Shown here one piece after another: positions 47,171 through 59,499 of a stretch of DNA of 64,000 nucleotides. This DNA comes from Aquila chrysaetos chrysaetos (lineage: Eukaryota; Chordata; Aves; Accipitriformes; Accipitridae). The notes beneath the pieces were generated by a model. That model had not been told where the DNA came from. It did not search any database and saw nothing but the letters and a program-made list of their open reading frames with translations. The position numbers were made by a program, and so were the translations under genes. The stretch's first letter is position 1. Every line of letters begins with the position of its first letter. Location of the stretch: contig NC_044029.1 in assembly GCF_900496995.4 (NCBI RefSeq), positions 6,386,001 through 6,450,000 of the forward strand, given 5' to 3'.

Positions 47171-48104
47171 AGGGAGATTAGTCATCTTAAAATCACGGGC
47201 AGGCAGAAGTACTCTGCTGACTCAATAGGAAGTCGCTGGCCGAAATCAGCGGGATTTCTCACGTGATTGAAGTTACATGTCTTAATCCTGTGCACTGTAT
47301 TCACGTCGCTGGGGAGCGAGGAAAGAAAATTTGAATGGCAGCTGATGGCTGTTTTCTTTCAAAGGTATGTGGAAAACAAATATAGCCGTTATAACTCGAG
47401 CTTCTGGTTAGTTTAAATGAGTACTTTGCTATTTATATCACAGCTATCCGAATTAGAACCTCCCACTTCTGGCTCTGGCACTCAGGTAAATGAAGAGTAT
47501 GCAGGACTAAGTCCCCAGTTTGTATGCAGACCTTATCCTACAACGTTTTGGGTGCTCCTTTGGAAAAGATGCTAAAATGAGAGAGGTTTCCAGTACCGTT
47601 CAAAACCATAAAAGAGGAAATATCCCTCATTTTGGTTTTTTTTTTCTTTTATAAAGAAAAATGCTCTCAGCTATTCAGCTATTCCAAGTTGTGTATGCGT
47701 TTTCCACGTTTCTCTAAATGCTTAAGTTAGTAATTTCAAAATGAGACAAGTTATGCCCTTGTTACATAGTCTGAGTATCGGGAGGGAATTATCCATATTT
47801 TTCTGTCTAATGGATTTGGGAGGAACAGAGAGGAATACAAAACTAACAATCTGTAATATCTGAAAAAATGCTATTCAGAATGAAAACGTGATGCATACAA
47901 TAAAATCGCTCTATTCTCACCTAGCATCTCACCATTGCTTTTACATTTGTGTACATTGTAGGGTAACAAAGCTGAGCCTTCAGCACTCATTGTGAAAACC
48001 AGACTGAAATGCCATTTTTAAGATTTGCCCTATATAAGGAGGCACTTACAAAACTATATATAATGTAGCCTGTTAGTGTTAGCTGTGACACATCCAGTTT
48101 CTTC

Positions 48105-48130
48105 TTTTTTTTTTTTTTTTTTTTTTTTTT
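48105..48130. repeat. Poly-T tract
   Basis: 26 consecutive T. A second run of 27 T (48386-48412) follows about 255 bp later. Confidence 0.95.
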
Positions 48131-48384
48131 ATTTAAGGAATGATTATGCCATAAGAAACACTGGCTGGGAGGTTTCCAACAGCACAAGTTTTTGTCAGAG
48201 AATGCTGATTTGTCGTAAGCAAAATGTTTCGCAGAAGCGTCTCTGTTTGGATGAACTTCCGATGAAACACAGGCAGGTTTCCACCACGAGCCCGCCTGAT
48301 TTCCTGCCAGCTCGCCTGGCAGCTCTCCAGGCTCCAGGACGGCTCTGGACTGAACCTGTGATTCTTCCTGACTTCTTTTTTTGA

Positions 48385-48385
<1 letters not shown>

Positions 48386-48412
<27 letters not shown>
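48386..48412. repeat. Poly-T tract
   Basis: 27 consecutive T, partner of the run at 48105. Confidence 0.95.
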
Positions 48413-48418
<6 letters not shown>

Positions 48419-51400
48419 GAGGTAAAAGGTCTTGGGAGAAATACACATTGGCTCTGCCTGGCTTTTTCTGATTGTTCAGAAATAGGTATTTTGATAATAA
48501 GGACCTCGCACAGCCCAGTCCCTTGGTTTCTTATGTGGGAGACACAGAGCAGCTTTCCTCCCTCCCAGAGAAGCTGCTCAGGTTAAACTGCCCTGGAAGT
48601 AAAATATTTTTCATACCACATTGGGCTTCATTTCTGAGCATTTTCGGGAGACCTTCCGATACCAGTATTGTCTCCTCCTCTCTATTTTCTAAACTGCCTA
48701 ATTGCATTGCAGTTTCTCTGTACTAGCAGTGCCCTTCAGCACTGTCTCCTTCACTCACTTCTCCCAGGCCAGTTTCTGGTACAGAGGCTCCATCAACCTC
48801 TCTGGTGGCTTCTGAGCACTCGTGGCTGCTGGAATTGTGGGGGCGAGGTGGTTTCTTGGGACCTTAGGCACAGAGGTAGACTGTAGAAAGCCATCTCTGT
48901 GGCTGGCTGCTTGTGCTTTGACTGCTGCTCCCTGGTTTATCTGCTCCATCTTCCCTTGGAGCCAGAGATATTTCTCTGCACTTCAGTCTGAATCACCTGG
49001 GGGTGCCGGTTGTTTCATTTTTTTCTCTTTAATGTGGGGTTATCTGAGGGCAGGAGCTTGTGCAGGCGTGTGCCCAGAATCCGGGGGGGGGGCTCAATAG
49101 GTAGAGCAAGCTGGGGAAGGCAGATAACTTCTAATTCACCTCAGGGCTCACGCTGTAGGCAGTCAACTTTATCTGCCTTTGTAGTCCAGACTCTCAACCT
49201 CTAACAACCTCCTATATGTGTTTTTTCCTTCAGCCTATGAGTTCCATCAGTATGTTAATTGTCTCTGTGTACTTGGGTTCACTTGGCTTTGAAAAGCATC
49301 CGACGGAGAAGAAGCATTTGGTCAACATCGAGAAGATCTGGTGATTTAAACTCTGGAGCTGATTTGGTCTTGGTGATACCAAACAACAAACCCCAGCTGT
49401 AAGCATCATTTTAATATTCTCTTTAAGCATTAGAGTATCTCATTTTTTCCAGACCTCTCAGTTTTAATGATATTTTCTCAATCAGGAAACCCATTACATC
49501 CAAAAGTGGGTTGTCCAAGAGGCTGGTGCAGCCAAGAGAATCAGACTGTATTGCTGTCATAGCATGGCCAGGAGCTATAGAGAGAATGGGGAAGAAAGGA
49601 ATGTGCCCCAGTGTAATTTTCTAGGCGATGCTGTAAGCCCTGCCAGACCCTGAAACCTTCAAGGAGAAGAAGAGGCTTTAAGTTTTAGGGGTGTGAGTGG
49701 AAGAGGCAACGCCAGCAGAAGCTGAATGCAGGCAAGAGAGAGAGGGAGAGGACAAACATGAACCCCATTCTGCTTAAGTACAGCCTCTCATAACTAGGTT
49801 GAACAGTCTTCCCAAACGTACCCACAATCTCTGCCTCCTTCGTCACTAATACTTTGTTCTGCCTATATTGTCCGTCCTACTGTAGCCCACCAGTTCTTTG
49901 CTTATCTCTTCCTCTCTCTGTTTTCACCCTCTCTTCTCTCCTGTCCCTTTCCTCTGAAAAAATATTTTGCAGCCTACAATTCGCACACTTGGCTGAAGTC
50001 TTGTTGGGCATATCAGGAAGTTTTCTGGATCGCTCATGGGTGGAGTTTCCCAAAAGCATCAATTTGGTATTAATGTTGTATAAACAATGGGCCTGCCAAA
50101 CCCTGAATACCGTGAGGCAACCTCAAAATGTTGTGTCTCCACACAGATTTCTCTCGTGGGTTACCTCACCCAACAAAGACACCGTGGCCTCCACCGTCAC
50201 ACAGCAAAAAATGACCACGGGCATAACCTCAGCGTACGCCGGGAGGAACCTGTCTCATGTTCACTCATTTCTTTTGATCGGCCCGAAGCGTTGGTACCGA
50301 TATTATTTGGTAGATGCCTGTCCAAGCGGCCATTAAGAAGTCACGATGGGTAACACAGTTAGAAGCGCAGGCGCATTTTCAAAGTTGTGTGTGATTTACC
50401 AAGCTCATTTCTGCCAGCTGTCGTGGGATAACGAGCTGTATAATAATGACGTTGTTTGCAGCAGCTATGGGATCAAGTTTGAACCAGTACATTTTCTGCA
50501 AGAGGATTTTAAGTAAATATTAGGGTTCATACAGCACTAGTATGGCTTGACATGCAGAATCACTTAGCTCACTGGGGACCCCTTACTCCTGGTTATGAAA
50601 GCGGTGGGCAAGAGCTCCTATAATTATTTCAATCACAGACTAGGAGTCCCACAAATAGCCCTCATTTCCTGCATTTCTTTTTGTAGGAGGCCATTCCCAC
50701 AAATTTCCCAACATTTGGATGAAATTTTCCATGCTAGGTATCCTTTTCAGGATTAAACTTTCTAGAAATTTTCAGCCTTTTTGAAGAATGAAATAATACA
50801 TGCCCCCCCTTTGGATCTTTCCCGGAGACCTTCTGGCATCAGAAAGCGTCTGGACAGCTGATGAGAGCGAACTGGTGTAGGAGACGTTTCTTCTGAGGAC
50901 ACAGGCAGGCAGCTCACCGAAAGCTGTGACAGAGAACGACCCAGGCCAGACGAAATGCGGTTACAGTGGGACCGAGACTAGCTCAGCATGGAGATTGAGA
51001 CTGGGGTAAGGAGACACAAGAGGAGATCTGAGAACCGCAGAGAGGATGGGGACGGTATGAGACACCGATGAGTTTGAAGCAGGACCGAGGAGATTTGTAG
51101 TGTTGGGAGAAGTCAAGCTTGAGGCAACAGGAAGAAATGACCCTGGTCCATTAGACTTTGCTTCCTACTGGTTTGCAGAGCAGCCTCTTGCTCGACTAAA
51201 CCTCTATCGAGCCACTCGCTTGGTATCTTCCCCAACTGTGCGCTTTCCCTGAGGCGTGAGTGAGGCACGGAGGATAACACCTTACTACTGTCCTTGGTTG
51301 CTCCACCTGCTCAAGAGGCAAAGGTCGATGTGGTGAACCTAAAAGCATAAAAAAAGATGCATGCAGAGAAAACTATCTGGAACTGTATGTTAAAATCATT

Positions 51401-52470
51401 TTCCTAAGGCAGCTCTTGAGAATTGAATTTTATCTCTGCATCTGTATCATCAACCTGGCAGCTGTACTCTGTGTAGGAAGCAGTGGGATGGAGATGTGAA
51501 AAGGCTGGCAAGGAGGGGGATGTAAAACCCAAAACCTGGAGACTGTGAAGTTATAAGCAAGTGTTTTGAATTCTTGTTTGAGATCTAGGATGCTCCAGGG
51601 GAGAAAGCAACAGAGTCTGAAGCAAGAGACAGTGAAAAGCAATGCTGTGATTATAGGTCCAGTCAGTAGCTTTTATGCCAATAGGAAGATGAAGAGGAGA
51701 GGGAAGGGCCTTTAGAGGGAAGTAATTAGTTCTGCGTTGGCACTGTGAAAAGTAAAAATGTGAAAAGCTGCAGATGAGATTGCCTGCTATCCTGCCTGAG
51801 AAAAGGGTTCTGCTATCTATCTAACCATGGTTTTATGAACTGTAGACCACGTTTATTTGTTGCTCTTCCTATTTGATTTTATAATGGTGAGTGCATCCTA
51901 TTGCATTTTTTAAAATCAATTTGATGCTTGCAGATTGATTTGCTACGCTAACATCCTCTCCCTCTCTCGATCCGTTCAGCCTCTAATGAACAGCCCATGC
52001 TGCCTTCCTCTCGTGTGTTCACCACCCTGCTGACTCCAAGACTTTTTCCAGCCTCCTAAGTACCCTGCGGCACATTTTTCCCCTGCCCCCTTCTTGCCGG
52101 TGACACCGAGCAGTCATCACCTTGGCCGCCGTCCCTGCCGCTCCGTGCCCGTTGAAGGCAGGAGGTCCCTCTCACCTTCTAGATGCTTCCCCGTGCGTAT
52201 TCCTCAAGCACGGGAAGCTCCGTGCCTGGGAAAGGTGGTGAGCTAAGCACAGCGTCAGCCGGGACCCTAAAAAGTTTGATTTCCCGGTGCTCAACGCCTG
52301 GCTGTACGGCGAGGGGGGACAGGGCTCGCTGCGGGGTGTACGGCGAGGGTCTGGAGCAGCGGCCGCAGGTAGACGCAGGGGCAAAGAGAAAGGAAACCTG
52401 CTCAGTGAACTAGAAATTCCCACACGCTGTTGTCAAACATGCTTGTTCACTGGTGTGGAAAAGGGAAGCT

Positions 52471-54760
52471 GAGGAGAAGAGAAATGAATTTGAATGCATT
52501 TTAATTGGGATTACGGGCATATGGTGCGGTGCCATTTGTTTTCCTCTTCCTGCTCTGCAGTGGGGCTCTAATACCTTCACACATTTGCCTTTATTTGTCA
52601 TGTCAAAAGGGGAGACGGCAAGCGGCTTTTTCTCCCCCCTCTTTGGGGCCACGCTAACAGCCCTCACTTCGCCCTGAACTTTGCCAAAGGAACAATCATG
52701 ATTTTCAGAAAAAGCGCAGCCAGATTGCGCAAGCAGATTAAGCGGCTCCGACTTATTTTTATTAAACTTTTCAGCTGCTCCTTGGAGGACCTCTGCTATT
52801 TTCCAGCAGCAGAAAGGGCTGGATTCAAGGGGATGTGATGTCCACAGTACCACATGCACATAACTCACCAGCAGCTGGATAGTTAGGTTTTATTGTTATG
52901 ATAGTATATTTAGTGTTTTGTAAAAAGCTACTTAGGGAGCTGTTTCCCTTGTTGTACAGCAGTTTGTTAGCTGTAAGATTCAGACATAAGCCTTTAATTA
53001 TGCCTAGCATCTCCGCAAAAGCCATTTCAGTTCTCTCCCCTGCCTCATGCAGCATCTTGGGATGCTCTGCATTTGAATGTGAACAAGCTATTGTTTAACA
53101 TGGCTTTAAATCATTACAGAAATGTTCTGTGGCATCCACTGGGAAAGCCTGCTCCCATCTGCCCAGTTCATTTCTCACAGTCACTTTGGGAACCAGGGCC
53201 AGTAATCACAGAAATTTCGTTTAAAGGTTAAACACAGAGGAGCGTTATCTTCATACGCTGTGCAAGCTAGTAACAGGTGAAGGTGTCGCTCGGAAACATT
53301 TAAAGAGGAATGTAAAGCTTAAGATTAAGCATCTTTCCCAGCCTTCACATCAGCGTCTTTCCATTCATTTTCCAGAGCTGTATATGACACAGTATAGGAG
53401 TTGCAGGGGGCTTAGAAGCTAATGGCGACTTAAAATAAAATGTCTCTAGCACAGTCGAGGGCAATCTGAATGTCCTCCTGCCTCCCCTGATGCAAACCCT
53501 CTGCGGTAGACTTCGGTCAGCTCACTGCCACGGCATCCCAGCCTGACCCTAACTCCAAGTCTGCAGCTCCTGAATAAAAGTCAAGACTTTTCTTTTTCTT
53601 CTGAGAAATATGCATTTTTTATTATGGCTTAGACTTGCAGAAAAAGTATAAAACATTGCCTAATGTTATTCAGTATATCCTATATTTGATGCTCCTTTTG
53701 TCCCAGAGTTCCTGTTTCAAATAATGATGAAAAAAGTTGTATTAAATTTACATCAAAGGAAAGTTGGGGAAGCAGAAACATGAATAACAAACACATGCAT
53801 AATGTGATTCCGAACAAAGAAACCTGTGCCGTCAGTGCGGGGATAGGCCGTGTGGGCACACATGTATGTCATTGCAGCATATTGCTAACACATGTGGGGG
53901 TCATCCAGATACGTTCAGGGGCAGCTGAGACCCCTGTTTGAAGGTAAATTTGATAGAATCTGGTTTGTAGGTACGGTGGCAGTGACTGCACTTTACATCT
54001 TTATAGAGTGGTTACCACAATCCTTTATGCATTATCCTGTACAGGCTTCCACATACAGGGTGTGCCAAAGGGAGAGCGTAAAGAATATGTAAATAGCGAG
54101 TGTAAAGATTATTCACGGGAAAAAAAATTGCAGATGATAATGACATTCTGAAAGTAGTTCATACACGTCTTTAAAATGAATGAAAAACAAAATTTCATTA
54201 AATCGTAATGAATTTCACCCACCCAGACCTCAGAGCTCTAAAGCAGATCAGCAGTTTTTCTTCTTCAGTAGTTTGCAATATTACCAGCTTTTCCAGTGAA
54301 ACGCGGAGCATGGCCGAGGGGTGACAGCTCTGCATGGAAGTGAAGATCCATTTGCCCAGAGCAACTGGAAGGCTCTGGATGCAGGATCTTAGTTCAGAGC
54401 TCCTCCGCAGGAGCTGAGGACGTGCTAGTCTTTTGCAAAAGTAATTCAGACTGTTTGCTCTGGGAGTGATTTAGCATTTTATACTTGTTACACAGAAATA
54501 GGTATGCTTGACATTTGTTAGTAATACTCCTGTTTTGGTTTGGTTTCGCCAGGTATTTGGAATCTTGAACAGACACTGTCTATTACTCTGAACGCATTTC
54601 TGCTTTCTTTTACCAACAGCCCCCATTCTGCTGTCCTTCACGTCACCCTCGAGCTGAGGCAGCGCTCCACCGACTGCCTGGTCTTTATCACCAGATTTTC
54701 TGAACATTCAGCACCCGTATCATTGCAGCAGATTTTCAGAAGCGGGCAGCCATCAGCTAT
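52471..54760. other. Intergenic sequence; candidate conserved non-coding block
   Basis: No gene recognised. The block at about 52480-52770 is non-repetitive and unique-looking, with motifs such as CATATG and TTAATTGGGATTA. It has the appearance of conserved non-coding DNA, but this cannot be shown from one sequence. Confidence 0.25.
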
Positions 54761-54764
54761 GGTA

Positions 54765-55260
54765 ATTACAGTTAGGGCCAAATTCTCAAAAGAACTTGGC
54801 ATACTGCCCCAAATCTGGTCCCAGGCATGGATACATAGTGCTTTCCTGCAGGAATCACAGCTCCGATTTTGGGAGTCACCTAATTCTGTGCCCCACAGAG
54901 GAGTCCCAGCTGGGAGGTGTGTGGTCAGGATGAAGGTGGCAGGTAAGTGTCTGTCACACATGGTGATGCTTGTTTGTGATGCTTGCGGTGCCAGAGAAGG
55001 ACAGAAAAAAATGAGAATCCAGCTATTCCAAAATGATAGGTATGAACAGGAGGAATCCATAAATACAATACGCATTTTATGTTAACAAAATCAGGTGGCT
55101 GGCCCACTGCATGCAGGGATTGATGTGAAAAAAGCCACTTAAGTTTTGGCACATTATAGCTAAACATACTAGAGCAGGTCTTTAAACCTTGGGCCCCTAA
55201 ATTACTTTTAATGGATCTCCAAAAGGTATCTAAGGAAACCAAGATTTATATTCATTACGC
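54765..55260. repeat. Possible ancient amniote interspersed repeat remnants
   Basis: Fragments such as GGGCCAAATTCTCAAAAG (about 54775), GGGAGTCACCTAATTCTG (about 54870) and GGGCCCCTAAATTAC (about 55191) recall the phrases of old interspersed repeats abundant in turtles and crocodilians. They are scattered and decayed. The overlapping open frames on both strands are not thought to be genes. Confidence 0.25.
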
Positions 55261-57414
55261 TAGGATCTTAAATTTCCATCTATATTGTCACTGAGAGATG
55301 CTTAGAGCTGCACAAATTCAAAACAGTTGAAAAAAATCCCTGGAATAGAATTATAATCAACCTTAAAATAGTAGTTTTCAAGACCGTAACCACTAAAGTC
55401 AGTTGTAGAAGTAGGTTTCTTGAACTTCTGCCTCACCAAAGGCAGAGCCAAGGGCAAAATAAGCTGGATGCAATCAGTGAATGCAGGATTAGGGTTACCC
55501 AAGGGCCTGCTGGCCCTTCTAATTGACCCTTGAAAACTATCCTACCTATTTTGGGTGCAGAGTAAGTGAAGGCGGTTCACCAATTTTTAGACTAATCCAA
55601 ACGAATGTTAAAAGACAAACAAACAAGGGAGCAAACAAACAAAGAAAAAGTCCCCAAGCCAAAACCAAACAAGCAACCAAAGACCCCTGCCAGTCTCTTG
55701 AGGCAGGCAAGGTCGCTGCCTGGGGACGCTCTCGTGACTTGCAGGCAGGCAAAGCTCCCCAGCCGTATTGCAGTGCATGGCTAGCGTGGCTCGGGCTGCC
55801 GTCCTCCAGCCCCGCGGCGAGTAAATGCTCCCGCCTCCCCCAGCCCTTGCACGACGTCCCACCACGTGCACAGCCGGTCGCCGAAGCCCCGCCAAGGTCA
55901 GTGGGAATTTTTGTCATTGAGTTTGGTGCAGGCAGGATTTCCCCCCATGGACACACACCTCCTCCTGGAAGCACGTGCATGCGAGTGTTTGTGTATATAC
56001 GTACGCTTTACAGTACAAAGTACTTACAGGAAGGCATTTTCTCTCTTGAAATATTTTCCTTCAACTTCGTATTTCGTGAAGGCAGACCCTCGCTGTCACA
56101 GCCGCAGTTTCTCACAGCTTAACGGTGTTAAAGAGCCCTTCTTGGTCCCGACTGCTGCAATAACAATCAGGGGAGGAAGGGGAAATGAGCAGTGTAGCAC
56201 ACGCTGTACCTTCCAGCCACCAGCTATTGTTAAGAGCACGTTGCTCCAGACAGAGTGGCAGCAAGGCACGGGGTGGGAAGCAGGTGTAACCTGCCAGGAA
56301 CACCAGTCTCGCAAAAGTTGATTTTTAATTCAGACGAGTACCCCTACTTCCCAGCTGCCTCTCACCACCAAATTGGAGGACGTTTTACAATCCTGTCGCT
56401 CAACACTTGAAAGCTTAACAAACGCCTTTACGGCAAACGAAGAGCTCATTTTCTCATGTCGGCGCTTTGGTCATTCATCTGCAAAGTCACCGAGCTTTTT
56501 TAATTCAACTCCCTATCATAGTATTGCATTTCATGTGCAACAGTTTGCTCTCAGGAAGCACGTTTCCAGACGCTTTGCTGTAGTTTGGGTTCTTTAGAGT
56601 CCAAAATCTCTCCTCCTTGCTCGTCCAGCTTGTTTTTCTTCTACTCTCTTCAGAAAGTCCCACCAGCAAAGGCTGCCCAGGCTGTGGTAGCCCCAGTGGA
56701 GTACTTTGCTCAAGCTAGATCTACACAGGTATGTAGCCCGGCACGACCGGCCAGGTTTGGACTGCTGTTGGGTGGTTCAAACCCAATTCAGTCACCTCAC
56801 CCCCTAAATTCAACTGCAGTGTGTTGCTGGAGATCAAGTCTGCCCTTGCTCAGCCCCTGTGCTGTTCTCAGACCCCCTCTAGAACGATTTATAAACATCA
56901 GTGTGGTGGTCCTTGCCGGAGTGCATGAAGCCACCAGCCCACATATTCAAGCCCCTTCTTTGCTTTAGTGCGGGAGTTACTGTCCTGCGGTGCAATATCA
57001 AAGCCTATTTGCGACCAGGTTTAGTTCCCTGTGATCCGCAGCCTTTATTAATGCCTTGTTTTCACATACCTGCCTCTGTTTGCTGAGCACTTGCGCACCG
57101 TGCAATGCAATATAAATGAGCGTGTTCAGCCCGGCTGCCACACCGTAAACAAGCGTGATGGAAGAACATCGCCTCTACGCCTGCTACTACCCATCAGGGC
57201 ATTATCTCTGCTCCCTTGCCTCCACCGAGGCCTGGAGATGAAGTACTGCCTCGTATACACCCCACTCATGAAATGCCTTCCCTGGTTGGCTGTTCCCAGT
57301 CCCGGATTATCCATCAGCTGCAGGACACAGCTGCTTGGCAAGGGAGTCAGTGCACCATGAGAAGGCCTGGCATTTTCTGTCCCTTACTAAGCATTTTCTC
57401 CACTTGTCCCTTAT
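55261..57414. other. Intergenic sequence, moderately GC-rich
   Basis: Contains a CAAA-type simple repeat near 55615-55680, a CpG-containing stretch at about 55720-55900 and an exon-like segment at 56654-56728. No gene recognised. Confidence 0.45.
56654..56728 (+). other. Exon-like 75-nt segment with consensus splice sites
   Basis: A pyrimidine tract ending TACTCTCTTCAG (to 56653) is followed by 75 nt that are open in one frame (begins KVPPAKAAQAVVAPVEYF). A CAG/GTATGT donor follows at 56729. The length is a multiple of three. I do not recognise the peptide. It may be an exon of an unannotated transcript or a coincidence. Confidence 0.25.
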
Positions 57415-57419
57415 ATTTC
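57415..57419 (+). other. Target-site duplication of the minus-strand LTR, left copy
   Basis: ATTTC, identical to 57948-57952 on the other side of the LTR, marking its insertion point. Confidence 0.9.
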
Positions 57420-57947
57420 TGTCGTGGTTTAACCCCAGCTGGCAACTCAGCACCACGTAGCCGCTCGCTTACCCCCCCCAATCCAGTGGGATGGGGGAGA
57501 GAAGCCAAAAACAGTAAAACTCGTGGGTTGAGATAAAGACAGTTTAACAGGACAGAAAGGAAGAATTTAATAATAATAAAAGAAATGGAATATACAAAAC
57601 AAGTGGTGCATGATGCAATTGCTCACCACTCACCGACCGATGCCCCCCAACCAACTCCCCCCAGTTTATATACTGGGCATGACGCCACACGGTATGGAAT
57701 ACCCCGTTGGCCAGTTTGGGTCAGTGGTCCTGGCTGTGTCGCCTCCCAACCCCTCCTGGTGCCCCTCCAGCCTTCTTGCTGGCTGGGCATGAGAAGCTGA
57801 AAAATCCTGGACTTAGTCTAAACACTACCCAGCAACAACTGAAAACATCAGTGTGTTATCAACATTCTTCTCATACTGAATCCAAAACATAACACTATAC
57901 CAGCTACTAGAAAGAAAATTAACTCTATCCCATCTGAAACCGGGACA
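57420..57947 (-). mobile_element. Solo LTR, ERVL-type endogenous retrovirus, minus strand
   Basis: The element runs from TGTCGTGGTTTAACCCCAGC to GAAACCGGGACA on the + strand, giving terminal TGTC/GACA. It is flanked by a perfect 5-bp duplication, ATTTC (57415-57419 and 57948-57952). Read on the minus strand it begins TGTCCCGGTTTCAGATGGGA, the familiar start of an abundant bird ERVL LTR. It has a TATATAAA box (complement of 57665-57672) and an ATTAAA polyadenylation-type hexamer (complement of 57566-57571). A 5-bp duplication fits ERVL. No gag, pol or env sequence adjoins it, so the provirus was lost by LTR recombination. Confidence 0.9.
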
Positions 57948-57952
57948 ATTTC
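57948..57952 (+). other. Target-site duplication of the minus-strand LTR, right copy
   Basis: ATTTC, identical to 57415-57419. Confidence 0.9.
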
Positions 57953-59197
57953 TTTTCTCCTTATAGTTATTGTTCCTCTTTTAACACAGCATCATTTGGG
58001 GGGAAAAAAAATCCATCCCTGTCTCCCCCTCCCCCTCAGGCAGCAACTCTCGACTCCAGTTGGACTCTGCTTGGATTTCTTCAGGAGTTAGCTCGACACC
58101 CTGCCAAAGCCGCAGGTATCTCCCCCAGCAACTTGTCCCTGACCGTCTTCCTCCCCTTCCCCAGCTGCTCTCGCAGGTGATACTGCCCCGTTCCTGGTAG
58201 CCTGGCTTATTTGGCTGGGCTGGAATGACGCTGAAAAACAATGGAAAAAAACCCTCAGAAAAGGTCTTTCCTCCAAGGAAAATTCTCTTCTTTAAATAGG
58301 CCCTTTGCATTTGGGAGGAAAAATACAATTTTTATCTCATTAACGTACGATTCCCCAGTCATCTGCACTTCTGAGCTCTGTAGCTATTTTACGTTCGTTC
58401 TGAATACATATGATTTAACCTGGAGCTATGATGTATAGAGTCAGACTACGGGAAAAGGACTGGAGACTCTGTATTAGTAATCAGTTCGGCTTTATTTCAC
58501 TCAGCAGTGACAGTGGACAAGAACAACTTACAAGTAATTTTGGACCGAACAAGATACATCTGTCCCTGTGCTGCACTGGAGATGCATCCGTCTGCGCCAC
58601 GAGAGCTGTCGTTGTCTCCTCATCTATCACTTCCCACTTGTGGCATCGCTTCATCTAATCAACAGTAACTTGCCGTCTGCACTGCCAAGAAACTTTGAAA
58701 ATGTTCTGAATTTCGTACCAGGAAAGGCCATAAGGTGCACTTTGTATGTCAAACGTCTCAGAAATTGGTTCTGGGCTACTGCAAACTCTTACCCAAAATA
58801 CATGGGGATACAGTTCTACGTTGTTTGCTGTTTTTCTGGTTTTGAGCACTGGTATAATATACCCTAATAAAGCATTTTACATTTTGCTTTGCACCTTTCA
58901 GCATTGCATTGCTTATGTCTGATTAAGAAATGGGGGTGGGAAGGGGTAAGAAGCCATCCCCATGGGGACTGGGCTGGCACAGTCCAGGCCACAGCATGTC
59001 AACTCAGTGACGCAAAGTCCAGTCTCCCCTGTACTGTAAGTGCCCTTGTAAGAGTAACGAGCTTGTCTAATTCTGACAGAGGTATAACGATGCCAGCTGG
59101 TCTCTCTAAGTCTGTTGCTATCCCAGTGTCCGGGCTGCTGAGCCGTCTGGGGGACAAACACTACCGTCGGGACGATGGCTCAAACCAGCCGGGATTC
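57953..59197. other. Intergenic sequence between the two LTRs
   Basis: About 1.2 kb with no retroviral coding sequence and no recognised gene. The flanking LTRs are in opposite orientations and have different target duplications, so this is ordinary host DNA and not a provirus interior. Confidence 0.65.
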
Positions 59198-59202
59198 CTG
59201 GC
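59198..59202 (+). other. Target-site duplication of the plus-strand LTR, left copy
   Basis: CTGGC, identical to 60346-60350. Confidence 0.88.
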
Positions 59203-59499
59203 TGTATTGGTTTTGCTGGCAAGGTTTTGGTAGCGGGGGGGGTTACAGGGGTGGCTTCTGTAAGAAGCTGCTGGAAGCTTCCCCTGTGTTCGAGAGAGAG
59301 CCAACACCAGCCGGCTCTAAGACGGACCCGCCGCCGGCCAAGGCCGAGCCAATCAGCAACAGTGGTAACGCCTCTGTGATTGATAACATTTTTAAGAAGG
59401 AAAAAGTTGGGACAGGCGGGATTCGGCAGCGGGAGAGAGGAGTGAGAACATGTAAGAGAAACAGCCCTGCAGACACCAAGGTCAGTGCAGAAGGAGGGG

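Larger units (their letters stand above)
47171..52470. other. Intergenic sequence without recognised gene
   Basis: Contains poly-T tracts at 48105-48130 and 48386-48412 and scattered moderately GC-rich stretches. Open frames up to 160 codons (49854-50336) look like chance: they overlap other frames and lack domains. Confidence 0.5.

Noticed and set aside
26812-48412. Poly-T tracts as tails of processed pseudogenes on the minus strand
   Set aside because: No gene-like sequence adjoins any of the T tracts, and CR1, the main bird retroposon, does not leave poly-A tails.
49091-49110. tRNA gene or SINE (GGCTCAATAGGTAGAGCAAG resembles an A box)
   Set aside because: No B box at the required distance and no tRNA fold could be drawn.
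54540-55085. 181-codon plus-strand open frame
   Set aside because: It overlaps equally long frames on the other strand, has no domain, and covers probable repeat remnants.
55523-56122. 199-codon plus-strand open frame
   Set aside because: It begins in a CAAA-type simple repeat, continues into GC-rich DNA, and the opposite strand is also open.
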